Source: Pandoraea pulmonicola (GTDB taxonomy: Bacteria > Pseudomonadota > Gammaproteobacteria > Burkholderiales > Burkholderiaceae). Taken from it: DNA of 64,000 nucleotides. A program made the translations under genes and the position numbers. The notes under the pieces were generated by a model, which worked only from the letters and a program-made list of their open reading frames with translations, made no database searches and was not told the origin of the DNA. Positions within the stretch are counted from its first letter, which is position 1. Each line of letters begins with the position of its first letter. The stretch lies in the NCBI RefSeq assembly GCF_000815105.2, contig NZ_CP010310.2, positions 3,782,001 through 3,846,000 on the forward strand. Reading direction: 5' to 3'. This document shows positions 43,669 through 54,506 of this stretch, one piece after another.

Positions 43669-44640
43669 ATGGCTGTTTTCACTTCCGTCTCGCCCGAGCA
43701 GCTCCAGGAATGGCTGCAACGCTATGATTTGGGGAACGTTCTCGATTTCCGCGGCATCAGTTCCGGCATCGAGAACACCAACTATTTCCTGACGACCGAG
43801 CGCGGCGAGTTCGTGCTGACGCTGTTCGAAAAGCTGACGGCCACCCAGTTGCCGTTCTATCTGCAATTGATGGGCCATCTGGCGCATCACAGCGTGCCGG
43901 TGCCGGACCCGATTCCCGACCGGACGGGCGAGATTCTGGGCGAGTTGAACGGCAAGCCCGCGACCATCGTCACCAAGCTGGCGGGTCGCGCCGAGCTGGC
44001 CCCCACGCCGGAACATTGCACGCACGTGGGCGCCATGCTGGCGCGCATGCATCTGGCCGGACGCGACTTCGCGCTCGAACAGGCCAACCTGCGCAGCCTG
44101 CCGTGGTGGCGCGAGGCGGCGCCTGCCGTGCACGCCTTCCTGAGCGATGCGGAGCGCACCTTGCTCGAGAGCGAAATGGCGCATCAGGAAGCGTTCTTCG
44201 CGTCGGCGGACTACCGGGCGATGCAGGCCGGCCCCTGCCATTGCGATCTGTTCCGCGACAACGTGCTATTCGATACGGCGCCGGACGGTTCACCGCGCCT
44301 GGGCGGATTCTTCGATTTCTACTTCGCCGGCTGCGACAAGTGGCTGTTCGATCTGGCCGTGACGGTCAACGACTGGTGTTGCGACCTGTCGACGGGCGTG
44401 CTGGACGAGGCGCGCGTGCATGCCATGCTGCGCGCCTACGAGACGGTGCGCCCGCTCACGGACATCGAGGCGTCGCACTGGCGCGACATGCTGCGTGCGG
44501 GTGCGCTGCGCTTCTGGCTCTCGCGCCTGTATGATTTTCACTTGCCACGCGCGGCCGAGATGCTCAAGCCGCACGACCCTGGCCATTTCGAACGAATTCT
44601 GCGCCAGCGCATCGAAGCCGTTTCCATTCCCTGGCTGTAA
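43669..44640 (+). CDS. thrB: homoserine kinase (APH-fold type)
   Basis: A 323-residue homoserine kinase of the protein-kinase-like (choline/aminoglycoside kinase) type used by many proteobacteria in place of the GHMP-type ThrB. It phosphorylates homoserine for threonine synthesis. Family motifs are [13 protein letters not shown] near the N-terminus, [14 protein letters not shown] (catalytic loop with Asp and Asn) and [16 protein letters not shown] (metal-binding Asp). Length is standard. It lies between the DUF2782 gene and a BPSS1780-type membrane protein on one strand, the usual order in Burkholderiales. Confidence 0.93.
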   Translation: MAVFTSVSPEQLQEWLQRYDLGNVLDFRGISSGIENTNYFLTTERGEFVLTLFEKLTATQLPFYLQLMGHLAHHSVPVPDPIPDRTGEILGELNGKPATIVTKLAGRAELAPTPEHCTHVGAMLARMHLAGRDFALEQANLRSLPWWREAAPAVHAFLSDAERTLLESEMAHQEAFFASADYRAMQAGPCHCDLFRDNVLFDTAPDGSPRLGGFFDFYFAGCDKWLFDLAVTVNDWCCDLSTGVLDEARVHAMLRAYETVRPLTDIEASHWRDMLRAGALRFWLSRLYDFHLPRAAEMLKPHDPGHFERILRQRIEAVSIPWL

Positions 44641-44671
44641 CCCGACGCTCCATCGGAGTCATTCGAATCCT

Positions 44672-45481
44672 ATGCAATTGCTTGAAGTCCCGCCGAAGAG
44701 TGGTTATGTGTGGCTGCGCCAGGGCATCTGGCTGTTCCGCAAGAACCCGCTCGCCATTCTGACGCTGCTCTTCGCCTATCTGTTCGGCGTGATGGTGCTC
44801 TCGATCCTGCCGGTCGTAGGCGCTTTCCTGCCGCTGCTGTTCATCCCCGGCCTGTCCGTGGGCTTCATGGCCGCATGCCGCGACATCATCAAGAACAAGC
44901 AGGTGCTGCCGCCCGTGCTGCTCGACGGTTTTCGCGGTCACGGCAAAGAGGTTTCGCGCCGGCTGCTCGTGCTGGGCGGTTACTACATCCTGGCGATGGT
45001 CGCCGTATTCCTGTTCTCGGCGCTGTTCGATGGCGGCGACCTGCTCGGCAAGATGCTCTTCGGCGGGCGCATCACCGAAGAGTCGATCGTGAACGGCTCG
45101 ATAGGTCAGGCGCTGCTCGCCGCGGGCGTGGCCTACGTGCCGGTCGCCATGATGTTCTGGTTTGCGCCGGTACTGGTCGCATGGCACGACGTCTCGCCGG
45201 TCAAGGCCCTCTTCTTCAGTTGGACGGCCTGCGTGCGCAACCTGCGCGCGTTCGTCGTCTACGGACTGTGCACCGCCATCGTGGCGACGGTGCTGCCGTT
45301 CATCGTGGCATTGGCAATGGCCGCAATGGGCGCCTATCAGTACGCCATGCTCGTCCTCATGCCATACTCGATCCTGTTCACGGCCGTACTGTATTGCTCG
45401 TTCTATGCGAGCTATCGCGGCTGTTTCGGCGTGCAGGAAATCGGCGCCATCGACCCGAACGTCGCGCCGCCGGAAGCGTAA
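44672..45481 (+). CDS. BPSS1780-family membrane protein
   Basis: A 269-residue membrane protein with about six hydrophobic segments. It starts MQLLEVPPKSGYVWLRQG and has FRKNPLAILTLLFAYLFG, then PGLSVGFMAACRDI. It belongs to a family of unknown function (BPSS1780-like) conserved next to thrB in Burkholderiales. The start is the ATG at 44672, 31 bases after the thrB stop; the frame is open further upstream inside thrB but that is not credible. GGAG lies about 13 bases upstream, farther than usual. Coupling to threonine metabolism is suggested only by location. Confidence 0.85.
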   Translation: MQLLEVPPKSGYVWLRQGIWLFRKNPLAILTLLFAYLFGVMVLSILPVVGAFLPLLFIPGLSVGFMAACRDIIKNKQVLPPVLLDGFRGHGKEVSRRLLVLGGYYILAMVAVFLFSALFDGGDLLGKMLFGGRITEESIVNGSIGQALLAAGVAYVPVAMMFWFAPVLVAWHDVSPVKALFFSWTACVRNLRAFVVYGLCTAIVATVLPFIVALAMAAMGAYQYAMLVLMPYSILFTAVLYCSFYASYRGCFGVQEIGAIDPNVAPPEA

Positions 45482-45575
45482 GCTTGCGTCGTCGGCGGAC
45501 AAATCCGGTCCGATAGACGCTGGTTGCGAGTCACCGCATGATGGCACTTCCGCTGTATTCACGCAGAGCGATGAT

Positions 45576-46265
45576 ATGGAGACCGAGAGAAGTGTCCTGG
45601 ATGCCGGTGGCGAGCCCGCCAGACTGCTGACGAGCGCCGGGACGCGGCAGCCCATTGTGGAAGCCATTATCCGAGGCGTCGAGCGCTGCCGGATTCCGGG
45701 TTCCATGGACTGGTCTGCGGCCAGAGCCTCGCTCGATAGCGACGATGCCCCGTGGAAACTGTCCGCCGTACTGATCGCCCTCGTGGCGCAACAGGAGCCC
45801 ACAGTACTCCTGACCACACGCTCGTCCGGCTTGCGCGAGTACGCTTCACAGGTGAGCTTTCCCGGCGGGCGTCCGATGGACGAGGATCACGACGTCGGGA
45901 CCACGGCATTACGGGAAGCCTTCGAAGAAATCTGCCTTCAACCCGATGCGGTTCGGATTGTCGGGTGCCTGCCCATTCATAAAACCCGAAAGCGCAACCA
46001 CGCCATCGTGCCGGTGGTCGGCCTTGTGTCGGCGACAGCCGCATGGGAGGCCGCTCCCGCCGAAGTCGAAGAGGTCTTTGAATTTCCGTTGGCAACCCTG
46101 CACAAGCCGGAGCTGGCGAAGCAATATGTCGACGGCGAGCGGACCGGCTCCTGGTATTGGGCGGAGCAGAAATACGACATCTGGGGCGTCACGGCCGTCA
46201 TATTGAAGTCGCTCTCGGGACTGGTGCACGGTCTGGACATCAGCGAGAATCTGAGCCGGAAATAG
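45576..46265 (+). CDS. Nudix hydrolase, CoA pyrophosphatase-like
   Basis: A 229-residue Nudix protein. VLLTTRSSGLREYASQVSFPGG matches the UPF0035 signature that precedes the Nudix box in CoA pyrophosphatases (NudL-type). The box itself reads GGRPMDEDHDVGTTALREAFEEI. Such enzymes cleave CoA and acyl-CoA to 3',5'-ADP and phosphopantetheine. The C-terminal EQKYDIWGVTAVIL also fits that group. The start at ATG 45576 is chosen because upstream frame overlaps the membrane-protein gene. It is 51 bases before an MFS gene and may be co-transcribed with it. Confidence 0.82.
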   Translation: METERSVLDAGGEPARLLTSAGTRQPIVEAIIRGVERCRIPGSMDWSAARASLDSDDAPWKLSAVLIALVAQQEPTVLLTTRSSGLREYASQVSFPGGRPMDEDHDVGTTALREAFEEICLQPDAVRIVGCLPIHKTRKRNHAIVPVVGLVSATAAWEAAPAEVEEVFEFPLATLHKPELAKQYVDGERTGSWYWAEQKYDIWGVTAVILKSLSGLVHGLDISENLSRK

Positions 46266-46316
46266 CATTGCCCCGGCATCGATCGTCGAATCTCCCCCTC
46301 CCCCACAAGGCGCTCC

Positions 46317-47729
46317 ATGCAGACTGCCGCCAAGACCGGTGAAGCCGGTGAAGAAGGATTCGAAGTTCCCCGACGCTATTTCGCGGCCCTTGCCATTCTG
46401 CTCGGCGTCCTCATGTCCTCGCTGGACAGTTCCATCGTCAACATCGCATTGCCCACGATTTCCTCCGATCTCGGGGTGAGTGCGGCGTCCGTCATCTGGG
46501 TGGCAAACGGCTATCAAGTCGCCAGCGCCGCCACCATGCTGACCTGCGCATCCCTCGGATCGAGAATCGGCGAACGGCGGTTTTACGTCATCGGGCTCGT
46601 GCTGTTCACGATTTCGTCGCTGGGTTGCGGACTTGCCACCAGTTTCATGATGCTGGTCGTGATGCGCGTTATCCAGGGCATCAGTTACGCCGTGCTGATC
46701 AGCGTCGGCTATGGCCTGTACCGGGCGATCTTCCCGCCGGCATCGCTGGGGACCATCTTCGGCATCAACGCGCTGACGTTCGCCGTCGGCACCGCCCTTG
46801 GCCCGGCCTTGGGTGGGCTGATCGTTTCCTACGCCTCTTGGCCGTGGCTCTTCTACATCAATCTGCCGCTGGGGGTGGCAGCGATCGTCTTCTCGCTCAT
46901 CTCGCTCGGCAAAGACACGCACAAGGAGCGAGGCTTCGACTTCCTGGGGGCGTTCACGTCGGCGGCCGCATTCGGCCTGTTTGCGCTTGCCGTCGATCAG
47001 ATCGGACGATGGGACAACCGCACCGTGCTCATGCTCGCTGCCGTGTCGGCATTTCTGCTGTATGCGTTTATCGCTGGCCAGACGCGCGCGAGAAACCCGT
47101 TGCTGCCGCTGGATATTTTCCAGTCGCGCCGGTACACGTTTGCGGTACTCACTTCCGTGACGCTGTTCGTCTCGCAGGGCATGGCGTTGGTCGCGTTGCC
47201 ATTCGTGTTGCAGCACACGTACGCTTACAGTGTTCTGGAGTCGGCATTCATCTTCACGCCGTGGCCGATCACGGTCGCCATTTGCGCGCCCTTTGCCGGT
47301 CGGCTGACCAATCGCCTCAATGCGACACAGGTCTCGAGCCTTGGCGTCCTGATTTTCTGTCTGGGACTCGGCTCTCTGGTTTTTCTGCCGGATCAGCCAC
47401 GGGTCGCGGATTTCCTGTGGCGGGTCGCCGTGTGCGGCATGGGTTACGGGTTCTTTCTCCCGCCAAACAACAAGGAGATGTTCGCCAACGCGGCGAAGCA
47501 CCGGACATCCAGCGCGTCCGGCGTACTGTCGACGGCCAGAACCACAGGGCAGTCGATCGGCGCGGCACTGGTTGCCGTGGTCATTGCCCTGGCCGGCGGC
47601 GTGAGCGACAGTCCGGAACAGTACTTTTCCGAATACGTCTTCGCCCTGGCCTGCGCGATATCCGCTCTTTCGTTCTTCGCGAGCATGGCCCGCGTATACC
47701 GGCAGAGAAGTCAGGAGGCGACTTCATAG
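46317..47729 (+). CDS. DHA2-family MFS drug/proton antiporter
   Basis: A 470-residue inner-membrane transporter with about 14 hydrophobic segments, as in the EmrB/QacA (DHA2) group. Motif D1 is seen as LDSSIVNIALPTIS and the antiporter motif C as GTALGPALGGLIV. It probably exports toxic organic compounds using the proton gradient; no substrate can be named. No membrane-fusion partner (EmrA type) or dedicated regulator is next to it. It follows the Nudix gene closely and converges with uvrD. The ATG at 46317 gives a short cytoplasmic N-terminus typical of the family. Confidence 0.87.
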   Translation: MQTAAKTGEAGEEGFEVPRRYFAALAILLGVLMSSLDSSIVNIALPTISSDLGVSAASVIWVANGYQVASAATMLTCASLGSRIGERRFYVIGLVLFTISSLGCGLATSFMMLVVMRVIQGISYAVLISVGYGLYRAIFPPASLGTIFGINALTFAVGTALGPALGGLIVSYASWPWLFYINLPLGVAAIVFSLISLGKDTHKERGFDFLGAFTSAAAFGLFALAVDQIGRWDNRTVLMLAAVSAFLLYAFIAGQTRARNPLLPLDIFQSRRYTFAVLTSVTLFVSQGMALVALPFVLQHTYAYSVLESAFIFTPWPITVAICAPFAGRLTNRLNATQVSSLGVLIFCLGLGSLVFLPDQPRVADFLWRVAVCGMGYGFFLPPNNKEMFANAAKHRTSSASGVLSTARTTGQSIGAALVAVVIALAGGVSDSPEQYFSEYVFALACAISALSFFASMARVYRQRSQEATS

Positions 47730-47790
47730 CACCATTCGGCGGTATGGCAGTGTGGCGGGGCGATTCCGGTTATCGCCCGGCTGCGCGCCG

Positions 47791-47820
47791 TGCCGTGCCG
47801 ACGCAGCGCGCGGCACGGCA
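47791..47820. terminator. stem-loop between the MFS gene and uvrD
   Basis: TGCCGTGCCG and CGGCACGGCA form a perfect 10-bp stem with a 10-base loop between converging genes. There is no clear T-run on either side, so terminator function is likely but unproven. Confidence 0.5.
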
Positions 47821-47826
47821 CAAACC

Positions 47827-50145
47827 CTACTCGATCGGCTGCAGTTTCGCCGCGGCCAGGGCCAACCACTTTTCGCCGTGGCGGCCGAACCGCACGTGCG
47901 CCCGGGCCTCGTCGCCCGCACCCTCCAGTCCGATGATCTTGCCTTCGCCGAACTTGGTGTGGAAAACGCCCTGTCCGAGCTTGAAGCCCGTTTGCGTCGA
48001 ACGCGACCGATCGGCCAGCGCCTGTTCCGACTTCGTGGCCGCCCATTCGTCCTGCTTCGGCGCGCTCTGCGGGCGCGCGAACCAATCGCGATTCCACGCC
48101 GGCTCGCCCTGCCCCAGACGGGCACCCGGCTGCGCACGCGGCGTCAGGAACTTCAGCACTTCCTCGGGAATTTCGTCGAAGAAGCGCGAGCGCACGTTGT
48201 AACGCGTCTGGCCATGCAGCATGCGGGTCTGCGTGAACGACAGGTACAACCGTTCCTTGGCGCGCGTGATCGCGACATACATCAGGCGCCGTTCCTCTTC
48301 CAGACCGTCGAGTTCCATCGCACTGTTTTCGTGCGGGAAAAGCCCCTCTTCCAGCCCGGTGACGAACACCGCCGTGAATTCCAGCCCCTTGGCCGCATGG
48401 ACGGTCATCAGTTGCACGGCGTCCTGCCCCGCTTCGGCCTGGTTGTCCCCCGCTTCGAGCGACGCGTGCGAGAGGAAGCCCGCGAGCGGCGTCATCTCCA
48501 CCGGCGTATCGGCATCGACCACACCATCAGGCGACGCGAGCACGTCCGGGGCGCCCGGCAGCGCTGGACGCACGGCAATCAGACGCGCCGGAGCATCCAG
48601 CCCATACCCTTCCTCGGCGATGAACGCCGTGGCCGCGTGCACGAGCTCCTGCAAGTTCTCGATCCGATCCTGGCCTTCCTTCTCGGTCTGGTAGTGGGCG
48701 ATCAGCCCGCTCGCCTCGATCACGTGCGTGACGACCTCCGGCAGCGTGAGCCGCCCGGTGTCATGGCGCATCTGCTCCACCAGCCGCACGAACGCCGTCA
48801 GGTTGGTCCCGGCCTTGCCTGTCATGTAAGGCACGGCGGCGTACATCGAGCAGTTGTACAGGCGCGCCGCGTCGGCCAGTTGCTCCAGCGACCGGGCGCC
48901 GATGCCGCGCGCGGGGAAGTTCACCACGCGCGCGAACGCCGTATCGTCGTTGGGATTCTCGATGAGTCGCAGGTAAGCCAGCGCATGCTTGACTTCCTGA
49001 CGCTCGAAAAAGCGCAGCCCGCCGTACACGCGATACGCGATGCCCGCGCCAACGAGCGCATGTTCCATCACGCGCGACTGGGCGTTGCTGCGATAAAGAA
49101 TGGCGATGTCCTGGCGTGACAGCCCCTGGGCGACGAGCGCCTTGATTTCCTCGACGAGCCAGCTCGCTTCCTGCAGGTCGGTGGCCGCCTCGTAGACGCG
49201 AATAGGCTCGCCATGGCCCGCATCGGTACGCAGATTCTTGCCCAGACGCCGCGCGTTATTCGAGATGAGTGCGTTGGCGGCATCGAGAATATTGCCGTGC
49301 GAGCGGTAGTTCTGCTCTAGCTTGATCAGATGACGAACGCGAAATTCGCGCTCGAAGTCGGCCATATTGCCGACGTTGGCACCACGAAACGCGTAGATGC
49401 TCTGATCGTCGTCGCCCACGGCGAACACGGCGCCGTCCGATCCGGCGAGCATCTTGAGCCAGGCGTACTGCAGCTTGTTCGTGTCCTGGAACTCGTCGAC
49501 GAGGATATGGCGAAAGCGCGCCTGATAGTGCACGCGCAGCGGCTCGTTGTGCTTGAGCAGCTCGAAGCAGCGCAGCAGCAGTTCGGCGAAATCCACCACG
49601 CCTTCGCGCTGACACTGCTCCTGATAGGCCGTATAGAGCTCGACGAACTTCTGGTTGAAGGCGTCGTTGGCCTCGACCTCGTGCGGGCGCAGGCCTTGCT
49701 CCTTGGCGTTGTTGACGAAATATTGCAGGTTCTTGGGCGGATACTTCTCGTCGTCGACGTTCGCCGCCTTCATCATCCGCTTGATGGCGGAGAGCTGATC
49801 GGCCTGATCCAGGATCTGGAAGCTCTGCGGCAGCCCGGCGTCGCGGAAATGCGCACGCAGCATGCGGTTGCACAGGCCGTGGAAGGTGCCGATCCACATC
49901 GCGCGCGTACTGATCGGCAGCATGGCGCCCAGGCGCGCCTGCATTTCCTTGGCCGCCTTGTTGGTGAAGGTGACCGCCAGGATCCCCGCCGGGCCGACGA
50001 GGCCCTGCTGGATGAGCCAGGCGATGCGGGTGGTCAGCACGCGCGTTTTACCGGAACCTGCCCCCGCGAGGATCAGGGCCGGCTCGTCCGGGAGGGTCAC
50101 GGCGGCCAGTTGTTCGGGGTTCAGATTGGCGAGCAGATCGGGCAT
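47827..50145 (-). CDS. uvrD: UvrD-family 3'-5' DNA helicase
   Basis: A 772-residue superfamily 1A helicase. Walker A is LAGAGSGKTRVL, motif II is DEFQDTNKLQY, motif III is VGDDDQSIYAFRGA, and motifs V/VI include MTVHAAKGLEF and RRLMYVAITRAKERLYL. It unwinds DNA in nucleotide-excision and mismatch repair. The C-terminal tail holds the tudor-like GQGVFHTKFGEGKIIG segment that contacts RNA polymerase in UvrD and PcrA. Length is standard. It is divergent from valS with back-to-back -10 elements and converges with the MFS gene. Confidence 0.95.
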   Translation of the reverse strand: MPDLLANLNPEQLAAVTLPDEPALILAGAGSGKTRVLTTRIAWLIQQGLVGPAGILAVTFTNKAAKEMQARLGAMLPISTRAMWIGTFHGLCNRMLRAHFRDAGLPQSFQILDQADQLSAIKRMMKAANVDDEKYPPKNLQYFVNNAKEQGLRPHEVEANDAFNQKFVELYTAYQEQCQREGVVDFAELLLRCFELLKHNEPLRVHYQARFRHILVDEFQDTNKLQYAWLKMLAGSDGAVFAVGDDDQSIYAFRGANVGNMADFEREFRVRHLIKLEQNYRSHGNILDAANALISNNARRLGKNLRTDAGHGEPIRVYEAATDLQEASWLVEEIKALVAQGLSRQDIAILYRSNAQSRVMEHALVGAGIAYRVYGGLRFFERQEVKHALAYLRLIENPNDDTAFARVVNFPARGIGARSLEQLADAARLYNCSMYAAVPYMTGKAGTNLTAFVRLVEQMRHDTGRLTLPEVVTHVIEASGLIAHYQTEKEGQDRIENLQELVHAATAFIAEEGYGLDAPARLIAVRPALPGAPDVLASPDGVVDADTPVEMTPLAGFLSHASLEAGDNQAEAGQDAVQLMTVHAAKGLEFTAVFVTGLEEGLFPHENSAMELDGLEEERRLMYVAITRAKERLYLSFTQTRMLHGQTRYNVRSRFFDEIPEEVLKFLTPRAQPGARLGQGEPAWNRDWFARPQSAPKQDEWAATKSEQALADRSRSTQTGFKLGQGVFHTKFGEGKIIGLEGAGDEARAHVRFGRHGEKWLALAAAKLQPIE

Positions 50146-50173
50146 GTCGGGAAGGAATTTCGAGTGAAGCCCG

Positions 50174-50179
50174 ATTATA
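50174..50179 (-). promoter_or_regulatory. -10 element of the uvrD promoter
   Basis: A consensus TATAAT on the minus strand, about 30 bases before the uvrD ATG, giving a short leader. The -35 is not clear. It pairs with the valS -10 on the other strand 36 bases away. Confidence 0.55.
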
Positions 50180-50215
50180 AATCCTGCTGCGGCGCGGAAA
50201 TGGCGCCGAATCTTT

Positions 50216-50221
50216 TATAAT
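50216..50221 (+). promoter_or_regulatory. -10 element of the valS promoter
   Basis: A consensus TATAAT preceded by TTT, 35 bases before the valS ATG. The -35 is weak. Confidence 0.55.
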
Positions 50222-50256
50222 TCAGGGTTTCACGCATTACACGGTCCATCCAATCC

Positions 50257-53118
50257 ATGAGCGACAGCGACAATACGCTTGCCAAGAGCTTCGAGCCGCA
50301 GGACGTCGAAGCCCACTGGGGCCCCGAATGGGAGCGCCGCGGCTATGCCCGCCCGACTTTCGTCGACGCCCGCGAAGATTTCAGCATCCAGTTGCCGCCG
50401 CCGAACGTCACCGGCACGCTGCACATGGGCCACGCGTTCAACCAGACGATCATGGACGGCCTCACGCGCTACCACCGCATGAAGGGCGCGAACACCCTCT
50501 GGGTGCCGGGGACCGACCACGCGGGTATCGCCACGCAGATCGTCGTGGAGCGTCAGCTCGACGCCCAGAAGGTTTCGCGCCACGATCTCGGCCGCGAGAA
50601 GTTCGTCGAACGCGTCTGGGAATGGAAGGAACAGTCGGGCAGCACGATCACGCGCCAGGTTCGCCGCCTGGGGGCCTCCATCGACTGGAGCCGCGAGTAC
50701 TTCACCATGGACGAGAAGATGTCGCGCGCCGTGCGCGACGTGTTCGTCACGCTCCATGAGCAGGGGCTGATCTATCGCGGCAAGCGCCTCGTGAACTGGG
50801 AATCGACCTTGCTCACGGCCGTGTCCGACCTGGAAGTGGTGAGCGAGGAAGAAGACGGCTCGCTGTGGCACATCCGCTACCCGCTCGCCGACGGCACGGG
50901 CTCGCTCACGGTCGCGACCACGCGTCCGGAGACGATGCTGGGCGACGTCGCGCTGATGGTCCATCCGGAAGACGAGCGCTACAGGCACCTGATCGGCAAG
51001 ATGGCCAAGCTGCCGCTGTCCGATCGCGAAATTCCGATCATCGCCGACGATTACGTCGATCTCGAATTCGGCACGGGCGTGGTGAAGGTCACGCCGGCGC
51101 ACGACTTCAACGACTACGCCGTCGGCCAGCGCCACAACCTGCCGCAGATCAACATCCTCACGCTCGACGCGAAGATCAACGAAAACGCCCCGGAAAAATA
51201 CCGCGGCATGGATCGTTTCGACGCGCGCAAGCAGATCGTGGCCGACCTCGACGCCGAGGGCCTGCTCGAATCGGTCAAGCCGCACAAGCTGATGGTGCCG
51301 CGCAGCGACCGCACCGGCACGGTCATCGAGCCGATGCTCACCGACCAGTGGTTCGTGGCCATGAGCAAGCCCGCACCGGAAGGCACGTTCCATCCGGGCA
51401 AGTCGATCACCGAGACCGCGCTCGACGTGGTGCGCAGCGGTGAAATCAGGTTCGTTCCGGAAAACTGGACCACGACCTACAACCAGTGGCTCGAGAACAT
51501 CCAGGACTGGTGCATCTCCCGTCAACTGTGGTGGGGCCACCAGATTCCGGCGTGGTACGACGAAAACGGCAACGTGTACGTCGCGCGCACGGAAGAGGAA
51601 GCCGCCGAGAAGGCGCGCGCCGCCGGCTACACCGGCGCCCTCAAGCGCGACGAAGACGTGCTCGACACGTGGTTCTCGTCGGCGCTGGTGCCGTTCTCGT
51701 CGCTCGGCTGGCCGCAGGAGACGCCGGAACTGAAGCACTTCCTGCCCTCGTCGGTGCTCGTGACGGGCTTCGACATCATCTTCTTCTGGGTGGCGCGCAT
51801 GGTCATGATGACCACGCACTTCACCGGCAAGGTACCGTTCAAGACCGTGTACGTGCACGGCCTGGTGCGCGATGCCGAAGGCCAGAAGATGTCCAAGTCG
51901 AAGGGCAACACGCTCGATCCGATCGACATCGTCGATGGCGTGGCGCTCGAGGCGCTCGTCGCCAAGCGCACCACCGGCCTGATGAATCCGAAGCAGGCGG
52001 CCAGCATCGAGAAGAAGACGCGCAAGGAATTCCCGGACGGCATCGCGCCGTTCGGCACCGATGCGCTGCGCTTCACGTTCGCCTCGATGGCCACGCTCGG
52101 GCGCAACATCAACTTCGATCTGGCGCGTTGCGAAGGCTATCGCAACTTCTGCAACAAGCTGTGGAACGCCACGCGCTTCGTGCTGATGAACTGCGAAGGC
52201 CACGACTGCGGCATGGCGCCGTGCGTGGGCGACTGCGGCCCCGACGGTCAGCTCGACTTCTCGCGCGCCGACCGCTGGATCGTGTCGCTGCTCCAGCGCG
52301 TGGAAGCCGACGTCGAGAAGGGTTTCGCCGACTACCGCTTCGACAACATCGCCAGCGCCATCTACAAGTTCGTGTGGGACGAGTACTGCGACTGGTACGT
52401 GGAGCTGGCCAAATGGCAGCTCCAGAACGGCACGCCGGCGCAGCAACGCGCCACGCGCCGCACGCTGCTGCGCGTGCTCGAGACGGTGCTGCGTCTGGCG
52501 CACCCGATCATCCCGTTCATCACCGAGGCGCTGTGGCAGAAAGTGGCGCCGCTCGCCGGCCGCTACCCGGCCGATAAGGCCGCGGGCGAAGCCAGCATCA
52601 TGGTGCAGCCGTATCCGGTGGCCGATGCCGGCAAGATCGACGAGAGCGACGAAGCGTGGATGCAGCAACTCAAGGCCGCCGTGGACGCGTGCCGCAACCT
52701 GCGCGGCGAGATGAACCTGTCGCCGGCGCAGCGCGTGCCGCTGCTGGTCGCGGGCGACGTTGATTTCCTCAAGTCGATTGCGCCGTATCTGCAGACGCTT
52801 GCGAAACTCTCCGACGTGCAGGTGCTCGCCGACGAAGCCGCGCTCGACGCCCAGGCTGCCGGCGCACCGCTTGCCGTGGTGGGCGCCAACAAGCTGGCGC
52901 TGAAGGTGGAAATCGACGTCGCGGCCGAGCGCGAGCGCCTCGGCAAGGAAGTCAAACGCCTCGAAGGCGAGATCGCCAAGTGCCACGGCAAGCTGTCCAA
53001 CGAAAGCTTCGTGGCGCGCGCCCCTGCCAATGTCGTGGAACTTGAGAAGCAACGACTGGTCGATTTTGAGGCGGTCCTCGGCAAATTGCAGGCACAGCTC
53101 GCCCGCCTGCCAGCCTGA
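50257..53118 (+). CDS. valS: valyl-tRNA synthetase
   Basis: A 953-residue class I aminoacyl-tRNA synthetase. HIGH motif as GTLHMGHAF (about residues 53-61), the CP1 editing domain that removes threonyl-tRNA in the middle, [17 protein letters not shown], and KMSKS as [14 protein letters not shown]. The C-terminal coiled-coil arm ([20 protein letters not shown]) is typical of ValRS and distinguishes it from IleRS and LeuRS. The start at ATG 50257 gives the usual short N-terminus. galU follows 30 bases downstream on the same strand. Confidence 0.97.
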   Translation: MSDSDNTLAKSFEPQDVEAHWGPEWERRGYARPTFVDAREDFSIQLPPPNVTGTLHMGHAFNQTIMDGLTRYHRMKGANTLWVPGTDHAGIATQIVVERQLDAQKVSRHDLGREKFVERVWEWKEQSGSTITRQVRRLGASIDWSREYFTMDEKMSRAVRDVFVTLHEQGLIYRGKRLVNWESTLLTAVSDLEVVSEEEDGSLWHIRYPLADGTGSLTVATTRPETMLGDVALMVHPEDERYRHLIGKMAKLPLSDREIPIIADDYVDLEFGTGVVKVTPAHDFNDYAVGQRHNLPQINILTLDAKINENAPEKYRGMDRFDARKQIVADLDAEGLLESVKPHKLMVPRSDRTGTVIEPMLTDQWFVAMSKPAPEGTFHPGKSITETALDVVRSGEIRFVPENWTTTYNQWLENIQDWCISRQLWWGHQIPAWYDENGNVYVARTEEEAAEKARAAGYTGALKRDEDVLDTWFSSALVPFSSLGWPQETPELKHFLPSSVLVTGFDIIFFWVARMVMMTTHFTGKVPFKTVYVHGLVRDAEGQKMSKSKGNTLDPIDIVDGVALEALVAKRTTGLMNPKQAASIEKKTRKEFPDGIAPFGTDALRFTFASMATLGRNINFDLARCEGYRNFCNKLWNATRFVLMNCEGHDCGMAPCVGDCGPDGQLDFSRADRWIVSLLQRVEADVEKGFADYRFDNIASAIYKFVWDEYCDWYVELAKWQLQNGTPAQQRATRRTLLRVLETVLRLAHPIIPFITEALWQKVAPLAGRYPADKAAGEASIMVQPYPVADAGKIDESDEAWMQQLKAAVDACRNLRGEMNLSPAQRVPLLVAGDVDFLKSIAPYLQTLAKLSDVQVLADEAALDAQAAGAPLAVVGANKLALKVEIDVAAERERLGKEVKRLEGEIAKCHGKLSNESFVARAPANVVELEKQRLVDFEAVLGKLQAQLARLPA

Positions 53119-53148
53119 GACGCTCTCAAATCAAAGAGGGAGAAACCA

Positions 53149-54042
53149 ATGAAAACCGCTGTGACCAAAGCCGTGTTCCCCGTGGCGGGCCTCGGCACCC
53201 GATTCCTCCCGGCGACCAAGGCCAGCCCGAAAGAGATGCTGCCCGTCGTCGACAAACCGCTGATTCAGTATGCGGTGGAGGAAGCTGCGGCCGCCGGCAT
53301 CACCGAGATGATCTTCGTGACCGGGCGCAACAAGCGCGCGATCGAAGACCATTTCGACACCGCTTTCGAGCTCGAAGCAGAACTCGAAGCGAAGAACAAA
53401 CAGGCACTGCTCGACGTGGTGCACTCGATCAAACCGTCGCACATCGACTGCTTCTACGTGCGTCAGCCGAAGGCGCTGGGTCTGGGCCACGCGGTGCTGT
53501 GCGCCGAGAAGCTCGTGGGCGACGAGCCGTTCGCGGTCATCCTCGCCGACGACTTGCTCGACGGCGACCCGCCCGTGCTCAAGCAGATGGTCGATCTGTA
53601 CAACCAGTATCACAACTCGATCATCGGCGTGGAAGAGATCCCCATCGAGCAAAGCCGCTCTTACGGGATCGTCGCGGGCAACGAGTGGGGCGAGACGGAC
53701 ATCGTCAAGCTGACAAACATCGTCGAGAAGCCGGCGCCGGAGCACGCACCGTCGAACCTGGGCGTGGTCGGCCGCTATGTGCTGCGCCCGCGCATTTTCG
53801 ACTGCATCCGCGAAATCGATCCGGGTTCGGGTGGCGAGATCCAGCTCACCGACGCCATCCAGAAGCTCATGCAGGATGAAGTCGTGCTGGCCTATCGCTA
53901 CAAGGGCAAGCGCTTCGACTGTGGCAGCAAGCTGGGGTATCTGAAGGCGACGGTGGAATTCGCGCTGCGTCACCCGGAACTCAAGGACGCCTTCCGCGAT
54001 TACCTGCGCGAAACGCACGAAACGCACGGCGATCTGGCGTAA
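53149..54042 (+). CDS. galU: UTP-glucose-1-phosphate uridylyltransferase GalU
   Basis: A 297-residue nucleotidyltransferase making UDP-glucose for lipopolysaccharide, exopolysaccharide and trehalose synthesis. The nucleotide loop [20 protein letters not shown] is intact, as are [21 protein letters not shown] and [18 protein letters not shown] lies about 8 bases before the ATG. It sits 30 bases after valS and may share its transcript, then a strong terminator ends the unit. Confidence 0.96.
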   Translation: MKTAVTKAVFPVAGLGTRFLPATKASPKEMLPVVDKPLIQYAVEEAAAAGITEMIFVTGRNKRAIEDHFDTAFELEAELEAKNKQALLDVVHSIKPSHIDCFYVRQPKALGLGHAVLCAEKLVGDEPFAVILADDLLDGDPPVLKQMVDLYNQYHNSIIGVEEIPIEQSRSYGIVAGNEWGETDIVKLTNIVEKPAPEHAPSNLGVVGRYVLRPRIFDCIREIDPGSGGEIQLTDAIQKLMQDEVVLAYRYKGKRFDCGSKLGYLKATVEFALRHPELKDAFRDYLRETHETHGDLA

Positions 54043-54062
54043 GCCATCTCGCCCGACCCATG

Positions 54063-54095
54063 AAAAAGCCGACGGCAAGTCCGTCGGCTTTTTTT
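54063..54095 (+). terminator. terminator after galU (bidirectional)
   Basis: GCCGACGG and CCGTCGGC form an 8-bp stem with a CAAGT loop, flanked by AAAAA and TTTTTTT. It also serves the converging tusA gene. Confidence 0.93.
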
Positions 54096-54139
54096 CGCCT
54101 GTCCGCCGCGCCTGCGCGCGGCGCGCGATGCCTCGCGGC

Positions 54140-54373
54140 TTAGCGGCGACGCATCAGAAAATGGAAGGTCTTGCCGTCTTCGCGCGATTCGAGCAATTCG
54201 TTGCCCGTCTGCTTGGCGAAGGCGCTGAAGTCGCGAGCCGAACCAGGATCGGTCGCGATGATGTGCAGTACTTCGCCGCTCTGCATCTCGGCCAACGCCT
54301 TCTTCGCGCGCAGGATCGGCAGCGGGCAGTTCAGGCCGCTCGCGTCGACTTCTTTCTGGAATTCCATGCTCAT
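54140..54373 (-). CDS. tusA: TusA-family sulfur carrier protein
   Basis: A 77-residue TusA-like protein. The active cysteine lies in the signature CPLPILRAKKAL (the CPxP motif) near residue 16. TusA accepts persulfide from a desulfurase and passes it on for tRNA 2-thiouridine or molybdopterin synthesis. Some family members instead work with YeeE/YedE transporters or dissimilatory sulfur enzymes. The gene stands alone here, so which role applies is open, although this window also has a YedE-type transporter and a mercaptopyruvate sulfurtransferase. The start at 54373 is 2 codons before a second Met. Confidence 0.88.
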   Translation of the reverse strand: MSMEFQKEVDASGLNCPLPILRAKKALAEMQSGEVLHIIATDPGSARDFSAFAKQTGNELLESREDGKTFHFLMRRR

Positions 54374-54506
54374 GTCCCTCTTCCGTCTCTGGTTTGTCTC
54401 GTCCGTCTCGTTCGGATCGCGTGCCGGGCTCGCCCTGCGAACCGCGATTCTACCGTAGTCTCGCGTCGGCCATCCCTTATTGCCTCACGATCCCGGCGCG
54501 CCGCCG